DNA from: Acidimicrobiales bacterium
GTDB taxonomy: Bacteria > Actinomycetota > Acidimicrobiia > Acidimicrobiales > Poriferisodaliceae
Length of the DNA: 5,395 bases
Direction: 5' to 3'
Assembly: GCA_020631315.1 (NCBI GenBank)
Contig: JAHDHM010000266.1
Coordinates: forward strand, 1 to 5,395
Part shown: piece after piece, positions 1 through 4,815 of the stretch
Numbering within the stretch: the stretch's first letter is position 1
Layout: each line of letters opens with the position of its first letter
The notes under the pieces: model-generated
What the model was told of the DNA's origin: nothing
Database searches by the model: none
The model's input: only the letters and a program-made list of their open reading frames with translations
Translations under genes and position numbers: made by a program

Positions 1-591
1 GCCGCCGCCGACCCGGGTGGTCTTCATCCGCCGGTTGGCGGCGAGGTCGGCCGGGCCGAGCGACAGGCCCTGCATGCGAGGGCTGGCACCACAGATGGCT
101 TCGACGTTCGCCACACCGCGGGCGGTCTCGAGGATGGCGTGGACGAGGATCGGCTCGGTCAGTCCCGCCTTCGCCTCGAGCTGGGCGAGCAGACGATCGA
201 CGTAGTGGATGTCCTCGGGCCCTTCGACCTTCGGGACCATGATCACGTCCAGGCGATGCCCGGCCTCGAGCACCGCGGCCGTGATGTCATCGAGGCACCA
301 CGGCGAGTCCAGGCTGTTCACCCGGGTCCACAGCTGGGTGTCGCCGAGGTCTTCCCGGGCGACGGCGACGAGACCGGCACGGGCCGCTTCCTTGTCCGAC
401 GCCGGCACCCCGTCCTCGAGGTTGGCGAGCAGGATGTCGACCTTCTGCGCCATCGCCGGCGCCTTCGCCAGCATCTTCTCGTTCGACGGCGGGAAGAAGT
501 GGATCATCCGCGACGGCCGGAACGGCACCTCGTGCACCGGCGCCGGCGCACCGACGGCCAACGGCCGGAAGAAGTCCTTGGCTGACTGCAT
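1..591 (-). CDS. mcl: Malyl-CoA lyase (HpcH/HpaI-CitE family), 3' end beyond the left edge
   Basis: The first 197 codons are present with no stop before the window edge. Family enzymes reversibly cleave L-malyl-CoA to acetyl-CoA and glyoxylate, and often beta-methylmalyl-CoA to propionyl-CoA and glyoxylate, in the 3-hydroxypropionate bicycle, the ethylmalonyl-CoA pathway or glyoxylate assimilation. The protein closely follows the Chloroflexus Mcl pattern as I remember it: HFFPP (31-35), NLEDG (57-61), [12 protein letters not shown] (87-98), MVPKVEGP (118-125), HAILETA (151-157), SLGPADLAA (177-185) and MKTTRVGGG at the visible end. E155 and D182 match the two metal-ligand carboxylates by their 27-residue spacing. 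The C-terminal third, including the catalytic Asp, is missing. The ATG at 591 has GGAG at 599-602, seven bases upstream. The gene lies 42 bp downstream of the alpha/beta hydrolase and may be cotranscribed. A citramalyl-CoA lyase activity is the main alternative. Confidence 0.88.
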   Translation of the reverse strand, partial: MQSAKDFFRPLAVGAPAPVHEVPFRPSRMIHFFPPSNEKMLAKAPAMAQKVDILLANLEDGVPASDKEAARAGLVAVAREDLGDTQLWTRVNSLDSPWCLDDITAAVLEAGHRLDVIMVPKVEGPEDIHYVDRLLAQLEAKAGLTEPILVHAILETARGVANVEAICGASPRMQGLSLGPADLAANRRMKTTRVGGG

Positions 592-593
592 CA

Positions 594-620
594 ACTCACT
601 CCAGGAATCAGGGGGTGAGT
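594..620 (-). repeat. Inverted repeat in the leader of the malyl-CoA lyase gene
   Basis: The arms ACTCAC (594-599) and GTGAGT (615-620) are perfect six-base inverted repeats separated by 15 bases, in the 42-bp gap between the hydrolase stop and the lyase ATG. The proximal arm touches the last base of the GGAG ribosome binding site (599-602). It could be an operator half-site pair, with arm centres about two helical turns apart, or a weak leader hairpin. It has no U-tract, so it does not look like a terminator. Only the symmetry is observed; any function is inferred. Confidence 0.35.
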
Positions 621-633
621 GAACGGTAGGCAG

Positions 634-1587
634 TCAGCGTGCGGCGAGCCAGTCGAAGGTGCGACGGGAGACCTCGGCCCGGACGTCCTCACGGCTGAGC
701 CACAGGTCGTGCATACCGCCGGCGATGGTCTGGATCGTCACCTCGGGACCGAGCAGTGGCGACCGCCGGTGGATCTGCTCGACGCTCAGCACGCTGTCGT
801 GGTCGCGTAGCGCCTCGGACCACACGTCGTTGTTCACCGAACGATCGGAGTGCTGCACGAGGATCGGCGCACTGATCGACATCCCGGCGTGCACCTCGCG
901 ATGGGCCCGAGCGATGGCACGTGCCCAACCGGGGTAGACAGGCTGCGGGTCCTTGGTCTTCCAGTCGAGATCGAAGTCCCACTCTCCCTCGAAGTCCGAG
1001 TGGATCGACGCCACGTAGAACGACTCGCCGCCGTCGACTTCCTTGAACCGGATGTGCTGGCCGATGCGTTCGACCACCCGCCACATGACGGCCTGCACCA
1101 ACGGCAGCTTCACGTCGAGCCACGGCGAGTTGAGCACCAGCGCGTCGATCGACGACCGCAGGCCACCACGTTGTGCGTACACGGCGCACACCAGTCCACC
1201 GGTGCTGTGGCCGTGCAGCACGAACTCGTCGTGGCCGGCCGCCGCGGTGGCGACGGCGATGTCGAGCTCGGTGAAGTAGTCGTCGACCGAGTCGACGTAG
1301 TTCGGCCGATTGCCGGGTCGCAGCGACCTGCCGTAACGACGCAGATCGATCGCGTAGAAGTCGTAGCCGTGTGCCTCCCAGGCCTCCGCGAGGTGGGTCT
1401 GGAAGTAGTAATCGGCGTAGCCGTGCACGTAGAGCACGGCCTTGCGGTGGCGGTTCTCACCGCGTCGCACCAGCGTGGCCACCAGCTCGCCGTCATCGGC
1501 ATCGCCGTCCCGAGGGACGTCGAGCGCGATGGTGGCCGCCTGGTGACCGGGCAGCACGTCGTCGGCCCAGTCGAGGTCGGGGATCAC
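634..1587 (-). CDS. Alpha/beta hydrolase, lysophospholipase / monoacylglycerol lipase-like (Hydrolase_4, S33-type)
   Basis: This is a 317-residue serine hydrolase, probably an esterase or lipase acting on acylglycerols or lysophospholipids; the substrate cannot be read from sequence. The fold is clear: strand and oxyanion turn VLYVHGYADY (51-60), YAIDLRRYGRS (78-88) and nucleophile elbow GHSTGG (126-131) with Ser128. The triad is probably completed by Asp248 in PILVQHSDRS and His293 in GGMHDLW. The cap region (about 155-235) is rich in Trp and acidic residues. No signal peptide or membrane segment is seen, so it is probably cytosolic. The start is the GTG at 1587, whose GTGA overlaps the TGA of the upstream PAP2 gene by four bases, with GGGAG at 1598-1602 ten bases upstream. 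This implies translational coupling. The frame stays open further upstream, but that stretch is a low-complexity arginine-rich shadow of the PAP2 gene. Confidence 0.9.
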   Translation of the reverse strand: MIPDLDWADDVLPGHQAATIALDVPRDGDADDGELVATLVRRGENRHRKAVLYVHGYADYYFQTHLAEAWEAHGYDFYAIDLRRYGRSLRPGNRPNYVDSVDDYFTELDIAVATAAAGHDEFVLHGHSTGGLVCAVYAQRGGLRSSIDALVLNSPWLDVKLPLVQAVMWRVVERIGQHIRFKEVDGGESFYVASIHSDFEGEWDFDLDWKTKDPQPVYPGWARAIARAHREVHAGMSISAPILVQHSDRSVNNDVWSEALRDHDSVLSVEQIHRRSPLLGPEVTIQTIAGGMHDLWLSREDVRAEVSRRTFDWLAAR

Positions 1588-2474
1588 GTCGTGGAGGCTC
1601 CCTCGTCGACCCTGATGACCGGCTCGACGGTCTCGACCGTCTCGACCGGCAGCGCCGGTTCGGCGGAGACGGCGTCGACCGTCTGAGTCTCTTCGACGGT
1701 GAGCGGTGCGGTGGCTCGTTCGCTCATCACGATCACCCAGTATGCGGTGAGCGAGACCACGACCCCCGCCAGGATGTCGACGACGTAGTGATTCCCGGTG
1801 ATGACCACGGTGACCGCCATGGCGACGGCGGGCAGCGAGATGACGATCCGCATCAACGGGCTCTTGATCACGGAGAACAACAGCACCGAGCACAGCGCCA
1901 CCCAGCCGACGTGGAAGCTCGGCAGCGCGGCGTTCTCGTTGATCAGCCACTCGGGGTGGGCGATGTAGCTGTGCCGGGCGGCGTCGGAGATCGTGTCGAC
2001 GTAGCCGGACAGGAACCGCGGCGGCGCCACCGGGTACAGCGCGAACACGAAGAGGCCGATGCCGCCGGACACGAACAAGGCGTTGCGGAACCGTCGGAAC
2101 AGATGGCGCTGCCACACGTAGGTGTAGACGAGCGTCGCGAACAGCATCGGCCAGTAGGCGAACGAGTACATCCAGTTGGCGGCGCTGATCAGCCAGTCGT
2201 GGTCGAGGGCCGCCTGCTGCAGGGAGGCCTCCCACTCGAAGCCCAGCGCCCGCTCGAACTCGAGCAGTGTGCCGGCGTTCGAGATCGCCGACGACTCGCT
2301 GCCGACGGTGAGCGCTCGCACCGCCATGTAGGCGCCGAGGGCAGCACCGAGCACGGCCGCCTGACGCAGGACGCCTCGCAGATCGAGCCGATGACGCCCA
2401 CGAGACGGTGCCGCCGACGGCCGCGACGGGCTGTCGTGGGCGGTGTTCACGTCCTCGAAGTGGGTCTCACTCAT
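1584..2474 (-). CDS. PAP2-superfamily integral membrane protein (Aur1/inositol-phosphorylceramide-synthase-like)
   Basis: This 296-residue polytopic membrane protein belongs to the type 2 phosphatidic acid phosphatase superfamily, probably the PAP2_3 branch. Members are lipid phosphate phosphatases or head-group transferases that work through a phospho-histidine. There are about six hydrophobic segments, near residues 35-55, 96-118, 131-149, 187-203, 207-226 and 231-250. The motif YPVAPPRF (147-154) is followed by PSFH (185-188), the second PAP2 motif, and GNHYVVD (227-233), the third, giving catalytic His188 and His229 with Asp233. The first 30 residues and the last 45 are polar and probably disordered; the tail is rich in Glu, Val and Thr with a short VET repeat. 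The ATG at 2474 has only a weak ribosome binding site. The overlap with the downstream hydrolase gene suggests a coupled lipid-modifying pair. Substrate is unknown. Confidence 0.9.
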   Translation of the reverse strand: MSETHFEDVNTAHDSPSRPSAAPSRGRHRLDLRGVLRQAAVLGAALGAYMAVRALTVGSESSAISNAGTLLEFERALGFEWEASLQQAALDHDWLISAANWMYSFAYWPMLFATLVYTYVWQRHLFRRFRNALFVSGGIGLFVFALYPVAPPRFLSGYVDTISDAARHSYIAHPEWLINENAALPSFHVGWVALCSVLLFSVIKSPLMRIVISLPAVAMAVTVVITGNHYVVDILAGVVVSLTAYWVIVMSERATAPLTVEETQTVDAVSAEPALPVETVETVEPVIRVDEGASTT

Positions 2475-2501
2475 GGCGGTCTCGCAGGGTTACGGGCTTC
2501 G

Positions 2502-2531
2502 ATCCTAGGTCAGGCGGCTGAGGGAAGTCAG
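2502..2531 (-). promoter_or_regulatory. Possible sigma-70-type promoter for the PAP2-hydrolase pair
   Basis: In the 83-bp gap between the thioredoxin-fold gene and the PAP2 gene, the minus strand reads CTGACT (2531-2526), an 18-base spacer, then TAGGAT (2507-2502). These match TTGACA at four of six positions and the TAnnnT form of the -10 box. The -10 box lies 27 bases before the PAP2 ATG. This is pattern matching only. The rest of the gap (2475-2557) shows a short GGCG/CGCC inverted repeat near 2532-2543 but no convincing terminator, so read-through from the upstream gene is also possible. Confidence 0.3.
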
Positions 2532-2557
2532 GGCGGATTCGCCGTCGGTGTCGGCGC

Positions 2558-3163
2558 TCAGGGGCGGGAACCGAACTCGGGGCGCTCCGTGCGGGTGCGC
2601 TTCAGCTCCCAGAAGCCCGGCACGCTGGCGATCTTGGTCAGACCGTCCCAGAGGTCGAGCGACAGCTCGGTGCTCGGCACCCTTGTGATGACCGGACCGA
2701 AGTAGGCCACCCGTGTGCCCTCGGCGTTGTCGAAGGCGATGATGGGCGTACCGACGTCGTTGCCGCACAGGTCGAGGCCGGCCTGCATCTCGGACCGGAT
2801 GACCGGATCCCAGGTGTCGGCATCGTCGGCCGCTGCCGCGTACGACTCGTCGAGACCCGCCGCTGCGAGCATCTCGGTGATCGGGACCTCGCGGTCCTTG
2901 TCGTGATGGATCCGACGGCCGAACTCCCAGTAGAGCGCCTGGCCGGCAGCGACACCCTCAGCGGCCTTCACGGCCTCGAACACCCGGAGCAACCGGTGTG
3001 TCAGGTAGTAGGGAGTGTCCTCGCCCGCTTCGTTCTTCACGAACAGGCTGATGGAGCGCCAGTTGATCTCGAGATCACGCGCCGGTGCCACTTCGTCGAC
3101 GACCCACCTGGCCGTCACCCAGCACCACGGTCATATGGGGTCGATCCAGAAATCGATCTTCAC
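2558..3163 (-). CDS. Selenocysteine-containing DsbA-fold oxidoreductase, mycothiol-dependent Rv2466c-like family (U-P-W-C active site, in-frame TGA at 3131-3133)
   Basis: This 201-residue thioredoxin-fold protein with a DsbA-type helical insertion resembles Mycobacterium tuberculosis Rv2466c, a mycothiol-dependent reductase of 207 residues. Reading from the GTG at 3163, the N-terminus is MKIDFWIDPI, then TGA, then PWCWVTARW; Rv2466c has FWFDPLCPWCWITSRW as I recall it. The TGA therefore replaces the nucleophilic first cysteine, at residue 11, with the resolving Cys at 14. Further family marks are GRRIHH (82-87), DVGTP (136-140, the cis-Pro loop), AYFGPV (153-158) and WELKRTRTE near the C-terminus. 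AGGGGG at 3173-3178 lies nine bases upstream of this GTG. A start after the TGA, at 3118, would lack both the active site and a ribosome binding site. No signal peptide is seen, so it is probably cytosolic. A TGC-to-TGA mutation or sequencing error is the alternative, but the SECIS-like hairpin argues against it. Confidence 0.82.
3097..3117 (-). promoter_or_regulatory. Putative bacterial SECIS element within the coding region
   Basis: The mRNA downstream of the in-frame UGA can fold into an uninterrupted 8-bp stem: UGACGGCC pairs with GGUCGUCG, including two G-U pairs. The five-base apical loop AGGUG occupies 3109-3105. The loop begins 21 nt after the UGA, and its second base is G, consistent with the bacterial SECIS rule (loop roughly 16-37 nt after UGA, a G among its first two bases). 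The GGU in the loop recalls the E. coli fdhF element recognised by SelB. The loop uses an AGG arginine codon, unusual in a GC-rich gene set dominated by CGN, which suggests constraint on the RNA. The pairing was done by hand; no folding energy was computed. Confidence 0.75.
3131..3133 (-). other. In-frame TGA read as selenocysteine (Sec11)
   Basis: This codon falls exactly at the first cysteine of the CPWC motif expected in the family, flanked by conserved FWIDPI before and PWCW after. Cysteine-to-selenocysteine exchange at the nucleophilic position is the usual relation between selenoproteins and their homologues. The gene ends in a separate TGA at 2558-2560. The codon just before Sec is ATA (Ile), rare in a genome of this base composition. 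Confidence 0.78.
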
Positions 3164-3228
3164 GACGCACACCCCCTGCGTTTCGTCGTCGGCCTCCCAC
3201 CCTATTGGCCGGCGTCGGGAAAGTCGCC
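3164..3228. promoter_or_regulatory. 65-bp divergent intergenic region
   Basis: This spacer separates the leftward selenoprotein gene from the rightward S26-fold gene and must hold, or overlap, both promoters. On the minus strand a possible -10 box TAGGGT (3204-3199) has a poor -35 candidate GCGACT 17 bases upstream, which would overlap the start of the rightward gene. No clear plus-strand promoter was found. GGGAAAG at 3217-3223 is the likely ribosome binding site for the rightward gene. The tight divergent arrangement makes shared regulation possible, but no operator-like palindrome is evident. Confidence 0.3.
3173..3178 (-). promoter_or_regulatory. Ribosome binding site that fixes the start of the selenoprotein gene
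   Basis: The minus strand reads AGGGGG here, nine bases before the GTG at 3163. An alternative GTG at 3172-3170 sits too close to it to be served. No comparable site precedes the GTG at 3118, so this site supports translation beginning upstream of the in-frame TGA. Confidence 0.6.
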
Positions 3229-3801
3229 GTGACCATCGCCACCCGCAGGATCCGTCTGCCATCCTCGTGCGCCGTGGTCCAGCCGACACTTCCCGAGCCC
3301 TTCGAGGGCCGTTGGCGCCGGCGCCCGCCGTGGCTGCTGGCGACCATCGCGGTCATCGGGTTCGGGATCGCGGTCGCCGGGACGGTGCTGGTCGCCCGAT
3401 TCGACGCGTTGCGGGCCGGCGACGACAGCAACGCCCCTGCGTTGGAACAGGGCACGGCAGTCGCGGTGGACACCAACGGATCCTTCGGACTGGACGACCT
3501 GGTGGCGTTCGAGCGAGACGGCCTCGACGCGCCGATCATCGGGCGGATCGTGGCCCTCGGCGGCCAGCTCGTCGAGTGGACCGAGGCCGGCCGCCAGATC
3601 GACGGCGTCCCCGCTCCCGAGCCGCACCTGGCCGGCCGCACCGCCGGACCCGAGCGGGCGGCGTTCACGGTGCCGATCGACACCGTGTTCGTGCTCACCG
3701 ACGACCGTACCCACGACGCGAACCGTTGGATGGGCACCGTGCCGCTCGAGCGGGTCATCGGTCCCGTCGCCTGGCGGATCTGGCCGCCCGGATCGGTCTG
3801 A
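3229..3801 (+). CDS. S26-family (signal peptidase I-like) membrane-anchored protein with the catalytic Lys apparently lost
   Basis: This is a 190-residue protein with a basic N-terminus (RWRRR, 28-32), one transmembrane helix (about 34-56) and an extracytoplasmic domain of the signal peptidase I fold. SNAPALEQG (67-75) aligns with the family box SMxPTLxxG, placing Ser67 at the nucleophile. LDDLVAF (88-94) matches the GDIVVF strand. IIGRIVALGGQLVEW (103-117) matches the box YVKRVIGLPGDxVE, with Gly105 where the general-base Lys should be. FVLTDDRTHDANRWMG (154-169) matches the GDNR-S-R-WG box, and VIGPVAWRIWP (176-186) the C-terminal strand. Type I enzymes use a Ser-Lys dyad, so processing activity is doubtful; it may be a pseudo-enzyme or use another base. 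The GTG at 3229 was chosen because GGGAAAG (3217-3223) precedes it and the frame upstream is an arginine-rich shadow of the selenoprotein gene. It is 21 bp upstream of the dioxygenase gene. Confidence 0.75.
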   Translation: MTIATRRIRLPSSCAVVQPTLPEPFEGRWRRRPPWLLATIAVIGFGIAVAGTVLVARFDALRAGDDSNAPALEQGTAVAVDTNGSFGLDDLVAFERDGLDAPIIGRIVALGGQLVEWTEAGRQIDGVPAPEPHLAGRTAGPERAAFTVPIDTVFVLTDDRTHDANRWMGTVPLERVIGPVAWRIWPPGSV

Positions 3802-3803
3802 GC

Positions 3804-3820
3804 GCAGCAGCTCTGCTAGC
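3804..3820 (+). repeat. Small stem-loop just upstream of the dioxygenase start
   Basis: In the 21-bp gap after the S26-fold gene, GCAGCA (3804-3809) can pair with TGCTAGC (3814-3820), with one bulged A and loop GCTC. It occupies the place of a ribosome binding site, and no purine-rich site is visible before the ATG at 3823. It is too short and lacks a U-run to be a terminator. An effect on translation is conceivable but unproven. Confidence 0.25.
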
Positions 3821-3822
3821 CA

Positions 3823-4815
3823 ATGCCGATGACCGTGACCGTGCCGACCCCCGCGGAACTCGACGCACTCGCGTCGCATCCGACGGCGTGGCGCGGGCCG
3901 ACGCTCGCAGCCGAACCGGAACGCTGGACGATCGACTGGTCCGACGACCTCGATGCGTTGGCCGCCGACATCACGGACCGCCTGCTGCACGGCCTCGGGT
4001 TCGTGCTCGTGCGCGGTGCGCCCGTGGAGGCCGATGCCGACGCGGCGGGTGCTGCGTCGCTCGGCACCGGGCTGCTCGACCTGTCGCGGCGCATCGGCAG
4101 CCTCCGCAGTCAGAACGCGGGTGGTGACCTGCTGGGTCATGTGCGTGACGTCGGCCTCGACGTCGACGATCCGAACGTGCGGATCTACCAGACGAACGAA
4201 CGACAGACCTTCCACACCGACTCGACCGACGCAGTCGGGCTGCTCTGCCGATCGACGGCCCGCGAAGGTGGCGCGTCGCTGCTCGCGAGCACGATCTCGG
4301 CGCTGCTCGAGTTCGAGGCGCGTCACCCCGAACTGACCCGCTGGCTGTTCCAGCCCGTCGCCACCGATCGCCGAGGCGAGGTGCCCGAGGGCATGGATCC
4401 GTGGTTCGAGATCCCGGTGCTCAACTGGTTCGGCGGCCACCTGACCGGCCTCTACCAGCGTCAGTACATCGACTCCGCCGCCCGCTTCGCCGATGCGCCC
4501 CGCCTCGCCGACGAGCACCGGGCCGCGCTCGACGCCTTCGACGCGGTCGTCGACGATCCGTCGGTCCACCTGTCCATGGAGCTCCAGCCCGGCGATCTGC
4601 AGTTCGTGCACAACCACTCGTTGCTCCACGACCGGACCGGTTTCGTCGACGATCCGGCGGCGCCACGACATCTGCTGCGGGTCTGGCTGTCCCTGGTCGG
4701 AGACCGCGAGCTGCCGCCCGTGTTCGCACAGCGGTACGGGTCGATCACCGTCGGCGACCGAGGTGGCATCGTGACGACACCCACCTCGGCAGTCCCGGAG
4801 CAGCACGTCACGTGA
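3823..4815 (+). CDS. TauD/TfdA-family Fe(II)/2-oxoglutarate-dependent dioxygenase
   Basis: This is a 330-residue cytosolic non-heme iron dioxygenase. The family couples oxidative decarboxylation of 2-oxoglutarate to hydroxylation of a small organic acid, amine or sulfonate; the substrate here cannot be assigned. The jelly-roll core includes GLGFVLVRGAPV (57-68), the first iron ligands His131 and Asp133 in QTFHTDS, the strand GLLCRSTAREGGASLLAS (139-156), the distal ligand His269 in QFVHNHSLLHDRTGF, and the 2-oxoglutarate-binding arginine Arg286 in RHLLRVWLS. A Trp- and Tyr-rich stretch, DPWFEIPVLNWFGGH (192-206), probably lines the substrate pocket. Length is normal to slightly long for the family. 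The ATG at 3823 is used; another at 3829 is possible, and neither has a clear ribosome binding site. The stop overlaps the GTG of the hydantoinase gene, so the two are probably translated together. Confidence 0.9.
   Translation: MPMTVTVPTPAELDALASHPTAWRGPTLAAEPERWTIDWSDDLDALAADITDRLLHGLGFVLVRGAPVEADADAAGAASLGTGLLDLSRRIGSLRSQNAGGDLLGHVRDVGLDVDDPNVRIYQTNERQTFHTDSTDAVGLLCRSTAREGGASLLASTISALLEFEARHPELTRWLFQPVATDRRGEVPEGMDPWFEIPVLNWFGGHLTGLYQRQYIDSAARFADAPRLADEHRAALDAFDAVVDDPSVHLSMELQPGDLQFVHNHSLLHDRTGFVDDPAAPRHLLRVWLSLVGDRELPPVFAQRYGSITVGDRGGIVTTPTSAVPEQHVT

Noticed and set aside
139..622. Two plus-strand frames (139-585 and 209-622) opposite the malyl-CoA lyase
   Set aside because: The minus-strand frame translates to a strongly conserved enzyme through this whole stretch; these are its shadows.
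1615..1655. Short repeated GTCTCGACC units as a tandem repeat element
   Set aside because: They encode the Val-Glu-Thr-rich tail of the PAP2 protein (VETVETVEP) and look like ordinary low-complexity coding sequence.
1588..2235. N-terminal extension of the alpha/beta hydrolase reading frame across the PAP2 gene, giving a 533-residue protein
   Set aside because: The extra 216 residues are arginine-rich, low-complexity sequence out of frame with the clearly conserved PAP2 protein. The GTG at 1587 has a ribosome binding site and a GTGA overlap.
2508..2557. Transcription terminator after the selenoprotein gene
   Set aside because: Only a 4-bp GGCG/CGCC inverted repeat is present, with no longer stem and no T-run.
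1371..2705. 444-codon plus-strand frame opposite the PAP2 gene
   Set aside because: It is rich in Arg, Asp, Gly and His with no recognisable motif, as expected for an antisense shadow in GC-rich DNA. It runs across the real PAP2 gene and both of its flanking gene ends.
3108..3122. Alternative hairpin CUGG-GUGACGG-CCAG after the in-frame TGA as the SECIS element
   Set aside because: It has only four base pairs, and its loop starts 12 nt after the UGA, nearer than described bacterial SECIS loops. The 8-bp AGGUG hairpin fits far better.
3119..3163. Frameshift or pseudogene explanation for the interrupted active-site region
   Set aside because: The frame is the same on both sides of the TGA, all surrounding family residues are intact, and the only disrupted residue is the one most often replaced by selenocysteine. 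A point mutation cannot be fully excluded.
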